64,000 nt of DNA. Source: Bubalus kerabau (Eukaryota; Chordata; Mammalia; Artiodactyla; Bovidae). The stretch covers positions 51,175,001 through 51,239,000 of the forward strand of contig NC_073630.1 in assembly GCF_029407905.1 (NCBI RefSeq), read 5' to 3'. The notes beneath the pieces are model-generated. The model was given only the letters and a program-made list of their open reading frames with translations. It had not been told where the DNA came from and searched no databases. Positions 1-10,505 of this stretch are shown here, one piece after another. A program made the position numbers and the translations under genes. The first letter of the stretch is position 1, and each line of letters opens with the position of its first letter.

Positions 1-1425
1 CTCTGTAGAATACATTGCAAAAGATGAAAAGATAAGCCACAGACCAGGGAAAAATATTTGCAAAATGCATATCTAATAGAGAACAATTATCTAAAATATA
101 CAAAGAATTCTTAAAAATCAACTACAAGAAAAGATGCAACCAGATTTTAAAAATGGGCTTAATACCTTACCAGTTACCTCACTGAAGATGACATGCAGAT
201 AGCAAATAAACATGCGAAAAGATGTCCCACATCATGTGCCATTAGACAAATGCAATTTAAAATAATGGGTTATCATTACACACCTATTAGAATGGCCAAA
301 CTTCATAACACTGACATCACCGAATGCTGGGGAGGATGTGGAGCAATAGGAATTCTTATTAATTTGCTGGTGAGAATGCAAAATGATCTATCCACTTTGG
401 TACAAATTTGGCAATTTCTTACAAAATTAGAGATACCCTTGCCTTGCAATCCAGCAAACATAGTCTTTGGTATTTACCCAAAGGAGTTGAAAATTTATGT
501 TTTCATAAAAATCTGCATACAAATATTTGTAGCAGCTCTATTCATAATTGCTAAAATTTAGAAGCAATCAAGATGTCCTTTAGTAGGTGAGTGGATAAAT
601 AATCATGATACATCCATACAATGGAATATTATTCAACATATTAAAAGTGAGCTATAAAACCATGAAAAGATATTAAGTAAACTTAAATACATGCTATTAA
701 GTGAAAGAAGCCAATCTGAAAAGGCTGATTCCAGGTATGTGACATTCTGAAAAAGGAAAAACTATGGAGACAGTGAAAAGATCAGTGGTTGCCAGGAGTT
801 GGGAGGGGGGAGGGATGAATAGGTAGATCAGAGAAGTTTTTATGACAATGAAATTATTCTGCATGATATCATAATGATGAGTACTTAACATTATAGATTT
901 GTCAAAATCCATGAAATGTATAATACCAAGCTGCTGCTACTGCTGCTAAGTCGCTTCAGTCGTGTCCGACTCTGTGAGACCCCATAGATGGCAGCCCACC
1001 AGGCTCCCCCATCCCTGGGATTCTCCAGGCAAGAACACTGGAGTGGGTTGCCATGGCCTTCTCCAATACATGAAAGTGAAAAGTGAAAGGGAAGTCGCTC
1101 AGTCGAGTTCGACTCTTCCCGACCCCATGGACTGCAGCCTACCAGGCTCCTCCGCCCATGGGATTCTCCAGGCAAGAGGACTGGAGTGGGTTGCCATTGC
1201 CTTCTCCGATAATACCAAGAGTGAACCCTAATTTAAACTATGGAGTCTGAGTGATTATGATATGTCAGTGTAAGTTCATCAGTTGTAACAAATGTGTCCC
1301 TCTGGTGGGGAATATTGATAATGGGGCAGGCTGTGTGCATGTGGGGGCAGGAGGCATTTGGGACATCTCTGTACTTTTAATTTTGCAGTAAACCTAAAAT
1401 TGCTCCAAAATAAACTCTTTTAAAA
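1..1425 (+). mobile_element. Old L1 (L1M-type) 3' end: ORF2 tail plus 3' UTR, split by a BovA2 SINE
   Basis: The frame at 193-561 reads like the C-terminal part of L1 ORF2p, including a degraded version of the conserved 'LPYDPAIPLLGIYPKE' region and 'AALFIIAKI' near its end. The 3' UTR follows, with a 'ggttgccaggagttgggagg' stretch at about 788, an AATAAA at 1409-1414 and a short A-rich end near 1425. The copy is 5'-truncated or runs off the left edge. It carries many stops and is not coding. A BovA2 interrupts it at 931-1208. The divergence suggests an insertion older than the ruminant-specific repeats. Confidence 0.8.
931..1208 (-). mobile_element. BovA2 SINE (two BovA units) with 11-bp target-site duplication
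   Basis: On the plus strand this starts with the reversed tail (ctgctgctactgctgctaag), followed by two BovA monomers joined by a 'gtgaaaagtgaaaggga' linker. It ends at 'ccttctccg'. The 11-bp direct repeat ataataccaag flanks it at 920-930 and 1209-1219, which defines both ends. BovA2 is a non-autonomous SINE derived from BovB and mobilised by BovB proteins (known biology). The frames crossing it are not genes. Confidence 0.9.
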
Positions 1426-1429
1426 ACAT

Positions 1430-2089
1430 GTAAGTTGAAGTCAGATCTACTACGATCTTAAAATGCAGAAGAATGATCTTCATTATCTTTCTAATTGTGA
1501 AAGTCTTGGAGGGCTATGAATACAAACATGGTATAATCAGTATTGAGAACAGAAAGAAAGGGAAAGACTGGAAGGTAGAGGGACTAGTTAAAAAGCTGTG
1601 GCATATACCCAAATAATTGATGACGGTTATTTTGTAAAGGCTGATTTTGGTGGAAGTAGTAAGAAGTGGTTGGTGGTGATGTCATTTACTCATGGACTGG
1701 AAAAAGGGATAAATAAAGGAATCAAGGATGCTTTATAAATTCTCAGTTTGTAACAACTATATGAAGAGCCTGGGAATCAAAGGTGGTTTAGGACAAGTTA
1801 GATATCCCTAATGGAGTTGCTGATGGGAGAATTGTATATATAAATCAATCTCAGAAGAAATGTTTGGATTTGAGGTAAAAGTTGGGAACCTTCAGCATAG
1901 AGATATTTTTAATACCATTGGGCTGGATGAGTCACCTAGAGATACAATGCAGACAGGGTGAAGAACAGAAAAATTAAACTATAGGATGTTTACAATATGT
2001 AAATATTAAGAAACAAAGGCAAAGCAGTAGAGATTACTACACTGAAATAGAAAGTTAGGAAAATGCGGCGTCCTCAAAACTTAGTCAAT
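1430..2089 (+). repeat. Diverged ancient eutherian repeat, left part
   Basis: The text follows a long medium-copy mammalian repeat that I recognise but cannot name. The phrases 'gtggttggtggtgatgtca', 'aaggaatcaaggatgct', 'ttcagcatagagatatt' and 'gggctggatgagtcacctag' occur in the expected order. The same element resumes at about 2851 after a BovB insertion. There is no coding capacity. The family assignment needs a consensus search. Confidence 0.5.
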
Positions 2090-2850
2090 TTCAGTCAGTC
2101 AGTTCAGTTGCTTAGTCACGTCCGACTCTTTGCAGACTCATGGACTGCAGCATGCCAGGCTTCCCTGTCCATCACCAACTCCTGGAGCTTACTCACACTC
2201 ATGTCCATCAAGTCAGTGATGCCATCCAACCATCTCATCCTCTGTTGTTCCCTTTTCTCCCTGCTTTCAATCTTTCCTAGCATCAGGGTCTTTTCCAATG
2301 AGTCAATTCTTCCTATTATGTGGCCAAAGTATTGGAGTTTCAGCTTCAGTGTCGGTCCTTCCAATGAATATTCAGGGTTGATTTCTTTTAGGATTGACTG
2401 ATTTGATCTCCTTGCAGTTCAAGGAACTCTCAGGAGTCTTCTCTAACACCACAGTTCAAAAGCATCAATTCTTTGGTGCTCAGCTTTCTTTATAGTTCAA
2501 CTCTCACATCCATACATGACTACTGGAAAAACCATAGCTTTGAGTAGATGGACCTTTGCTGGAAAAGTAATGTCTCTGCTTTTTAATATGTTGTCTAGGT
2601 TTGTCATAGCTTTTCTTCCAAGGAGTAAGTGTCTTTTAATTTCATGGCTGCAGTCACCATCTGCAGTGATTTTGGAATCCAAGAAATTAACATCTGTCAC
2701 TGTTTGCATTGTTTCCTCATCTATTTGCCATGAAGTGATGGGACCAGATGCCATAATCTTAGTGCAAAATAGAGATATAGATATATATCTGAAATATGAA
2801 GTACTATCTTGCATGCTTAGTTTTTGAATATTGAGTTTTAAGCCAGTCCA
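2090..2850 (-). mobile_element. BovB LINE 3' fragment, with a 58-bp internal insertion
   Basis: The plus strand begins with the reversed BovB 3' end (cagttcagttgcttagtcac) and continues through the region encoding the C-terminus of the BovB protein. The minus-strand frame at 2116-2364 carries the 'LKLKLQYFGHI' and 'MDREAWHAAVH' landmarks, and the frame at 2497-2814 carries 'SKITADGDCSHEIKRHL'. The fragment ends upstream at 'ttgagttttaagcca'. It is 5'-truncated and inactive. It sits inside the ancient repeat described on both sides and contains an extra 58-bp block at 2764-2821. Confidence 0.85.
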
Positions 2851-3450
2851 TTTAGTGATTCAAAAGGAAAGGGAATTCAGCTTAGTCAAATTCTGCTGAG
2901 AAAATTTGAGGCCTGATAATTGACCATTAGATTTGTCAAGGCAGAAGTTGCTTCAGATCTTGACAAAAGCAATTTTAGAGGTTTAATGGAGACAAAAGTC
3001 TAAATAAAGAGGTTGAAGACACTATACAAGGGAGGAAGTAGAGATCTCAGTAGTTAACTTTGGATAAATAACCAAAAGAGTTGAAAATGATCAAGGGAAA
3101 TTTCATTTTAACAACAAAAGATGGAGCAAGCCTATATCAGGAGAATAGGGGAAATTGATTATATAGGAGAGAGATTGCAAATGACTATATTTGAAGAACT
3201 TTTAATATTTCAAAACAGGGAAGATATGTGGATCATCATTAGTGGATTTGACCTTAAATAGTAATAGGGACAATTCATCAACTCAAAAGTCAGAAGCCAG
3301 AATATGTAAGAACAGATGGAAGCAGCCTTGTGTTTTCTCAGTGGAGAGTCAGAGACAGAGGGTGATGTTGATAGTTTGAGAAAAAAGTACAGCATGTGAA
3401 GTTTTCCTTTCTGAAACTGAGAGAGCAAGCTCTTTAGGGAACAGTATAAG
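2851..3450 (+). repeat. Diverged ancient eutherian repeat, right part
   Basis: This continues the repeat seen at 1430-2089: 'ctgctgag', then 'gaggcctgataattgaccatt', 'gatcttgacaaaagcaattt' and 'gacaattcatcaactc' in consensus order. The continuity across BovB shows that BovB inserted into this older element. I see no gene. Confidence 0.5.
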
Positions 3451-3452
3451 AA

Positions 3453-3541
3453 CCTGGAGAATCGCCAAGGACAGAGGAGCCTGGCGGGCTGCAGTCCATA
3501 GGGTTGCAAACAGTCGAACACTGCTGAGCAACTAAGCATAG
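3453..3541 (+). mobile_element. 5'-truncated ruminant SINE fragment (BovA/Bov-tA 3' part)
   Basis: Only the last ~85 bp are present: 'cctggagaatcgccaaggac', 'gaggagcctggcgggctgca' and a degraded '...cgaacactgctgagcaac'. It is followed by an AT-rich tail (catagcatatacatag). The head of the element is missing. Confidence 0.75.
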
Positions 3542-3737
3542 CATATACATAGGAGCCTTAGGGGATTCTGAAGGCCCAGATGATATTTGGACTTATAAGC
3601 ATATATTAAGTACTATTTGAAATATTCACTTATTTCTATTAATCCACGAAGTTGAATGAGATGTTTATACTTTCAGATACCTGAGTTTGGCTTTGTTTAA
3701 AATTTAGATAGAATATTCATCATTTATTTCAAAATAT

Positions 3738-3905
3738 GGTTTGACCTGGGGAGAACTATTTATCTTCTCCATGCCTCTTCTGTGTATTGAAGGTAAGCTT
3801 ACCTGTGTTACACGGCAATTGTGGGAATTAAATGATACGAAACGTTTAGCACAGGACCTGGCAATAGTAAGTATCTGTTCATTGTAAGTTATTGTTATTG
3901 TTTCT
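3738..3905 (+). mobile_element. MIR SINE
   Basis: The central and 3' parts of MIR are recognisable: 'aattaaatgata', then 'gtttagcacaggacctggca', then 'tagtaagtatctgttcattg'. It is strongly diverged, as expected for this pre-eutherian family. Confidence 0.65.
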
Positions 3906-4960
3906 GTTATAAAAGCATCAGTAACCAGCTAAATTCTGTGGACTAGGTACTTGAGATTCAATGAGGGAAGAGTTGTTAGGGCTGCAACCGTGCTTAAAAA
4001 ACAGAAAACTTGTTTCTGCTATTTCAGTAAGTAAAGGGTTTATTTTTCTAATCAATATGATGATGACAGTCAAGGGTTAGATCATCTATTTAAGGATGCA
4101 GTCTTTTCTACTGCCATCTTTGCATGTGGCTGTTGTCCTTAGAGTTGCAGGATGGCTGCTGTCTATGTAGGATCTATCTCGAAGTTCCAAGTAAGAGGAT
4201 GAAGGAAACATAAATATGAATGGCCAATGTGGTAGCCGTTGAGAGACTGGCATGTGTGTGTGTGTTAATTAGTTAAGGTAGCACCTTTCTTGAAAGAACC
4301 ATGCTATTGACTTTCTCTTCCTTCTTAGTGACTTGGACTTTACAAGGCACAAGGTAGCCTACAGAGGTATTTTGTTGGAATAGATTGAATAAAATTGGAG
4401 TTCTCTTTTTTAAGGGTACATAGAATGCATATTTGTTAGGCAATTTACCACAGAGTGTAAAGACAAGTTATTTTCCCTGGTAGAGCTCATTGTTTAGTGA
4501 GGAGACAAACACATAGACCTGTATTCACATATAGAAATGTGTACAGAGCCAGGCAGAAAACAAAAATGAATGCAGTGGATTGGATGGTAAAGCATAGAGC
4601 ACATGTTCCAACCAAAGATGTCAAGAATTACCTGGCTCTAGTAGATTAACATTGTAAGATTTGTGGACTTAGTGTACTGAACTCTTTCAATAGCAACCTG
4701 AATCTTGATTTTATGCTAATTCTCCTTTTTTTAAAAGTTATAAACTAGATAATTATTTTCTTAATATGTGACTAAGTAAAAAATGTGGCCTGGATTCAAT
4801 ATAATTCACATCCGACTTGTACATTTTGCTATCTTAAGTTATGATAAAGACTTCAACAGTGGTACCCGTGAAATGCAATAGGAATCTCAAAGTGAAGGAC
4901 TTTTTGCTTTCCTTTAACATTTCAAGAGATGCAGCTTACCATAGCATTATAAATATTTAC
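3906..4960. other. Gene-free stretch with faint ancient-repeat text
   Basis: No gene is visible. Around 4060-4200 a 'tgccatctttgcat...caggatggctgctgtct' run resembles the ancient repeat found more completely at 14690-15001. Around 4470-4510 an 'agagctcattgtttagtgag' run resembles antisense L2-like text. The rest is AT-rich and unassigned. Confidence 0.4.
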
Positions 4961-4961
4961 A

Positions 4962-5118
4962 ATGGAAAGGACATAAGTAATTACCTAATTCAACCTCTTT
5001 ATTTTTTACAGGAAGAAATTGAGACCCAGAGTAATAAAGTTACTTTCAAGGCAATGGAACAAAGCTCTAGAATCCAGGTCTTCTGTTTCCTATACTGGGG
5101 CTCTTTCTGCCTCAGCAT
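4962..5118 (-). mobile_element. MIR SINE, antisense
   Basis: The plus strand shows the reversed MIR order: 'tttacaggaagaaattgaga', then 'cccagagtaataaagt', then 'atccaggtcttctgtttcc' and 'ggggctctttctgcc'. The frames at 4841-5245 and 5019-5204 cross it and are not supported as genes. Confidence 0.6.
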
Positions 5119-5530
5119 GCATCTTCATACAAGTCAGACAGAAGAGGGAGTTGAAACTGACAAGGCGATTGACCCAGTTCAGCAGGCTTGTGATGCAGAA
5201 ATAATAGATAATGTTTTAAACACTCTTGTCAATTCACTATGGTGATAATGCCAAGGAAGAAGACAAGTTGCTCAAGGTTGTGAAAATAACTCAGTTGAAG
5301 GCTATTTTGCAGCTTTTTAGTCAATAATTAATTCTGTCAACAGGTAGTTGTCTTATCCTTCTCTGAAGGTCAAGCAATTGTTCATCTTTTATTAAGATTT
5401 TATAAGAAAGAAACAAATGAGCCCAAATAAGCCCACAGCAAGGACTTTTTAAATATAGTCGAGCATTTACATTGGGTTATTTACAAATGATCCCATCTCT
5501 AAGTGAATCTGTATCTGAATCTCTGGAAAA
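5119..5530. other. Unassigned AT-rich DNA
   Basis: I see no gene, RNA or recognisable repeat here. It lies between a MIR and a BovB stub. Confidence 0.4.
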
Positions 5531-5533
5531 ATA

Positions 5534-5666
5534 TTCAGTTCAGTTTAGTTTAGTCGCTCAGTCGTGTCCGACTCTTTGCGACCCCATGAATCGCAGCACG
5601 CCAGGCCTCCCTGTCCATCACCAGCTCCCGGAGTTCACTCAGACTCACGTCCATTGAGTCAGTGAC
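5534..5666 (-). mobile_element. Short BovB 3' stub
   Basis: About 130 bp of the BovB 3' end: 'cagttcagtttagtttagtc', 'gctcagtcgtgtccgactc', 'cgttccaggcctccctgtc'-like text, stopping at 'ccattgagtcagtga'. The extreme 5' truncation is typical of target-primed reverse transcription that stopped early. Confidence 0.85.
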
Positions 5667-6291
5667 AGAGGTCTTTAAATCATTCAAAATTTTCAATAAA
5701 TCTAAATTTTCTCAGGATCTGCTATTAGTCTAGGATAAATTAACCTTATCAAGTTTGCTCAATCAGGGAAGGCTGCAATAGGTTTTAGAATATTTTCATC
5801 ACAATGTCTTACATTTAGAAAATAATTGATTAACTGCTTTCAGGAGTTCATTATTTAAAAAGGGTCAGTTCAGAATACCTCATTCTAAATATTCCTATTA
5901 TCCATAGCTTTCTCTAATTAAACAACCCATTAGGCCTCAGTAATTCTCAATGTAGTTCTGTGCCTTTCTTTTTAACTCACGTGTTTTGCCCTTAAATATA
6001 TTCAAGATGTTTCAAAAACAAAGCAGATGGAGGATACCTGGTAATTAATTTAATAGATTTTTCACCTGTTAAAGCTGAATGGTTCTTCATCTCCTAATGC
6101 CTAACTCAGTTGGAACCTATATTCTGTTTTCAGTTTGTTTATTTAGTTCATTTCTCTTCAGCATTGTTCTTTACATGACGTTAGTGCTGCTATAATTTGA
6201 GAGTTCATTTGATTTTTCCCTCTATAACTCTCCCAATTTGTGCTAGGCTCAGCACCACCTAAACAGACCTAGCCAAATGTATATTTATCTG

Positions 6292-6294
<3 letters not shown>
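5667..6294. other. Unassigned AT-rich DNA
   Basis: No gene or clear repeat is visible between the BovB stub and the (TG)n tract. Confidence 0.4.

Positions 6295-6333
<39 letters not shown>
6295..6333. repeat. (TG)n microsatellite
   Basis: An uninterrupted TG dinucleotide run of about 39 bp. It is likely length-polymorphic. Confidence 0.97.
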
Positions 6334-6335
<2 letters not shown>

Positions 6336-6439
6336 AGCTCTTCAGGGAAGAAGACTGTATAAACTCCCTTAGTAACCAATCCCAGTGTTTAATGGAACAT
6401 GTCCATTCATCTATAATAATATTTGTAATTATACAGCAC

Positions 6440-6660
6440 ATTTCTTCTGAGTAGCTCTTAGCACTTTAAAATAGTATTTCAATCCCTGAGACATTCCTGG
6501 AAGTTGGTGGTAAGCTTCATTATGCTCCTAGAGGGCACAAACAATGTCTTTATACATGTCATATTCAGTGATCAGGACATTGAGAAGACTTTAAAAATGT
6601 TTAATAATCAGAATAGCAATTTTACAGATGGATGAATTGAAAGAAAGTGAATATAGTTCC
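6440..6660 (-). mobile_element. Possible MIR, antisense, interrupted
   Basis: 'cttagcactttaaaatagta' and, further on, 'aattttacagatggatgaat' fit the reversed MIR order. Between them is 'gagggcacaaacaatgtctt', which resembles an L2 3' end. Divergence is high and the call is tentative. Confidence 0.35.
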
Positions 6661-8938
6661 TCTTCCAGTACCCACAGTGGATGAAAAGCTAAAAGTTTCT
6701 GACTTACATACACTAGGGGCTGCAATATTCTCCTACAAGCTTCTGCTGTTTTTTTGATGTTTTGATTAGAAATTAGATATTTTTATGAGTTTAAAAAAAG
6801 CAAATACTCCTGTTAAGGCAACTTCTACAAAAGTCCAGTATCATTCAGTGAGAGTAATTATGAGTTTAAACATGCTGGGGACCGATAAACTGTGAATGAG
6901 ATACATTGCATCATTTTGGTGTCCCTTTTCTCAAGGAAACTATGGACTATATCTGGTTCCTCATTCCATATTCTGTATTTCATATTAGGAAAGCTCTCTT
7001 TAAATAGAGTACTGAAACTTTCAAACTTTTGCCAATTAAAATATTCCTCACTTGTGTCTCATGTCATTTGGGTCCTGGAGAATCTCCAAAATGCTATTAA
7101 ATAAATGCATTAGAAATTCCCAGTATGTCTTGAATCATGAAATACATTTGCATTTTAATAGGGACCTTTTAAGAGCATAATGGTTTAGCCCAAAGAGTAA
7201 AAGAAGAAATTTTGGGAAAACTGTCATAGGTCGGTGGGAAGAAATATTTAGGGGCACAAAATTTCCCTGGGGGCACATGAATTATATTGTGTAGATGGCT
7301 ATCTATTTAATCTTTGAATAGACCCAGTCATGGGCAGGTATATTCATTTATTTGGGAGACTTTAAGTTTTAATTAGAGATGAGATTTTACTGCATTACCA
7401 AGATCAATAAAATGAAAGCCTTGTACTTTAAAGAATTAGTGGGTCTAAATAAGATATTCTGTGGGACTTGGATGACTCAAATGTGTGACTACTTAATGAG
7501 CTTACTGGCTAATTTTTTTACACTTGATGTTGTATTTTCAAAAACAAATGTTCTAAGCAGATTCTGAAAGTGTCTGAATCTGGGATATTCATAGTTAACT
7601 TGATTTTCTCAGCTCTTTGAAAACTTAAGATTAAATTTAACTGGCTTAGATGAGTGGATGTATTTAAATGAAATAAAAGTAGAAGGGGCAGAGATGGAGA
7701 ATGTTTGTGTGTCCCTGTGTTTGGATGGTGGAGAAAGAAAAAGAGACACTGAAAACAGAGGTATAGGGGAACAGAGAAAGAGAACACTTGTGAGTGCTCA
7801 GTCTAAATTGTTGAACAGGACCAGGATGTAAGTGGAACTACTTTTCCCATCTCTCTAGGGAGCATGTGTTATAATATAGTAAAGCACTTAAGTATCCTTA
7901 CGAAGGTGAGTCTGCTACTGAATAGAAAATGCTATTTCACTCAGACCTGTAGCCCCATACATACAATGAAGTATCAGAGATTCGTATAGAGAAACAGAGG
8001 GAGGGTAAGTTTCATAGAGATACTGTTGAAAGAAAACGTTTGTGATCTTCATCCAACTGGCAGCTGCATGAAGTAGTTGTCATCCTTGGGAGAGTTTGCT
8101 TTAGTGCGTGATGCATCGGAAATCTACTGGTGGTAAAAACACTGGAAACTGTCAGGAACCATGCTGAAGGAAGAATGGAGAAAATAACAATTCAATGAAT
8201 TGTTTTTCAAAAAATTATATTTTAATTATTTTAAAATATTAAATTGTGATGTGGGCATGCCCTGCATTTAGGGTCAGTACTAGCATGACTCTTATCAGTG
8301 AACTTGTAAGTGAAACTTTAAAGAGCCTTCATTGTCCTATCACTGAGCAATAGGAGTAAGCCTGACATAAAAACAAAGGTTGCCATTCAGACTGCTCATA
8401 TGTAATCAGTAGGCTTTGGGGCACAAAAAACATATTGTGTGGTATGTCAAACTTCATTCTGTAACAAATTGTTCATTTTTATAAACCTACTTTTAAGTTG
8501 GTCACTAAATATTTATTCCACAAAAGATATTCTATATATTAGCAAAGCATAATTTAAAACATAATGTAGAGACCCTATAGGTTTCAGAAATAAACTATTC
8601 TATTTTCCCAGTTATATTTCCCCCTTGAAATACCTGAACCACCTACACACGTCAGTGACATGGTACTAGCTTCTATAAATTGAAATGGTAGGAGTTGAAC
8701 TTGCATGGATATTATTCAAATAATGGGATGCAGGTGTGAATGGAAGCATGCCATCTGATTGACAATCTTGGTGCTGTGAGGAGAAAGGTGAGCTGTCAGC
8801 TCTGACACTAATGAACTATTTGGCTGAGTAAACAGATTTTCTTTGTGCACTGTAAAGCATGTTTTTAAGATTATATTCATAATTAGATGCTGCTAATAAT
8901 ACAGGGCAATTTTATATAGGTTGCCCAAGGCACATCAG
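6661..8938. other. 2.3-kb stretch without recognisable genes or young repeats
   Basis: The short frames at 6892-7104, 7379-7567 and 7518-7787 have no recognisable domain, and I do not call them genes. Composition is AT-rich and CpG-poor. No SINE or BovB is seen, which is unusual for this window. Confidence 0.45.
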
Positions 8939-9029
8939 GAGAAGGAAATGGCAACCCACTCCAGTATTCTTGCCTGGAAAATTCCATGGTCAAAGGAAAC
9001 TGGCAGGCCACAAAGAAGCAGCCACGACT
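8939..9029 (+). mobile_element. 5'-truncated Bov-tA/BovA SINE fragment
   Basis: It starts inside the element at 'aggagaaggaaatggcaacc' and ends at 'cacgact'. Part of the 'gggctacagtccatggggt' section is missing. It abuts a BovA2 inserted at its 3' end. Confidence 0.8.
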
Positions 9030-9038
9030 GAGCACATC

Positions 9039-9311
9039 GGCTGCTGCTGCTGCTGCTAAGTCGCTTCAGTCATGTCCGACTCCGTGAGACCACATAGACG
9101 GCAGCCCACCATGCTCCTCTGTCCACAGGATTCCGCAGGCAAGAATACTGGAGTGGGTTGCCATTTCCTTCTCCAATGAGTGCATGCATGCTGAGTCGCT
9201 TCAGCCGTGACCGACTCTGTGTGACCCCATAGACGGCAGTCCACCAGGCTCCTCTGTCCACGGGATTCTCTAGGCACGAATAGCAGAGTGGGTTGTCATT
9301 TCCTTTCCCCC
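9039..9311 (-). mobile_element. BovA2 SINE with 9-bp target-site duplication
   Basis: A reversed (AGC)n tail opens it (ctgctgctgctgctgctaag), followed by two BovA monomers; the second starts near 9190. The 9-bp repeat gagcacatc flanks it at 9030-9038 and 9312-9320. It sits at the end of an older SINE fragment. Confidence 0.85.
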
Positions 9312-9324
9312 GAGCACATCAGCA

Positions 9325-9502
9325 GCTGCTGCTGCTGCTGCTAAGTAGCTTCAGTCATGTCCGACTCTGTGTGACCCCATAGACAGCAGCCCACCAGGCC
9401 CCACAGTCCCTGGGATTCTCCAGGCAAGAACAGTGGAGTGGGTTGCCATTTCCTCCTCCAATGCATGAAAGTGAAAAGTGAAAGTGAAATCGCTCAGTCG
9501 TG
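9325..9502 (-). mobile_element. BovA2 SINE, truncated in its second monomer
   Basis: A second reversed BovA2 begins with (CTG)n and includes one full monomer, the 'gaaagtgaaaagtgaaagtg' linker and only 'cgctcagtcgtgtc' of the next unit. An 8-bp tcagcagc appears at 9319-9326 and 9503-9510. It could be a target-site duplication, but it overlaps the simple repeat. Confidence 0.8.
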
Positions 9503-9514
9503 TCAGCAGCAAGG

Positions 9515-10340
9515 CATATTAAATAAAAAAAATGAGTTCAGAGAAGTAAGTTTCAAGTATCAGACTAACTTCCATCAGAAATATTGGTCTGTTGCTTTCA
9601 ATCGAATGACGTTGGGTAGATAATTTAATCCAAGTAAACTTCAGTTTATTATCTGAAAAATTGGCATAAAATTTTTCTCCTTATAGGGTTGCTGTTAGAT
9701 GATTCAGATAGTGTTAAAACTGTACACAGCTTGTGTCTTTAGTGTGGTAAGTGTTCTGTAAATGGTAATTATTTATTAATAAAGCTCAGAAAAATATCTA
9801 AAATACAGCACTGCAAAAATTTCCCTAAACTATAACCACTGTGTAGTAATAGTAAGTTTTATAAAATAAAACTTCTTCCACTGAAGAAATAATGACTTAG
9901 AATTCATTTATGTTATTGTTTTATGTAATGCCTTAGTATAATAATAGTAGGCATTGCAGATAAAAGTCCAGTGGCTCCAAATTCTCATTAAAAATCCTAC
10001 AAAAAAACCTGAAATCTTGAAAATTTGGGACAGGTCTAAAGAATTCCTGTTAAATACAGTGATAATAATGATAAAATGAATTATGCTTGTCATATGAATT
10101 TTTTTTTGAAGGCCTGTTAAGTACCCTAAACTTATCTTTCTTTATGTGTTTGGGTTAGAGTACTCTCAAGGAAATATTTTTTAAAAGGGGATTAATATAA
10201 CAAAGCACTTAATATAATAGCATTGACCAGAGGTCTTGATAGATAGAACTTAGTGACATTAATAAATTTACTGATATACTGATTTTTTAAACTTTAGTTG
10301 ATTTACTAGCTAATTCAATAATTCAACAAACATAAATTGG
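9515..10340. other. Unassigned AT-rich DNA
   Basis: No gene or confident repeat. The 61-codon frame at 9908-10093 has no recognisable feature. Confidence 0.4.
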
Positions 10341-10505
10341 AGGGATTTCCCTGGTGGCCCAGTGGCTAAGACTCCTAGCTCCCAGTGAAGGGAGCCCAGG
10401 TTTGATCCCTGGTTAGGAAACTAGATCCCACATGTCTGCTACTAAAACATCCCACATACCACAGTGAAGGCCTGGTACAGTCAAATAAGTAAATAAATAA
10501 ACATA
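10341..10505 (+). mobile_element. CHR-type cetartiodactyl tRNA-derived SINE
   Basis: It opens with 'gggatttccctggtggccca' and has the box-B-like 'ggtttgatccctggttagg'. It then continues 'aactagatcccacatgtctg' rather than with Bov-A sequence, and ends in an (AAAT)n-type tail (taagtaaataaataaac). This tail and the 'gatcccacatg' body distinguish CHR SINEs from Bov-tA. Confidence 0.75.

Noticed and set aside
962..1231. An 89-codon frame with SVRPHRWQPTRLPHPWDSPGK-like text
   Set aside because: This is the typical spurious translation of a reversed BovA2 and recurs at 56665-57057.
5472..5657. A short frame ending in a QLPEFTQTHVH-type sequence
   Set aside because: It is antisense translation of the BovB 3' end; the same peptide appears wherever that end is present, including 25140 and 54296.
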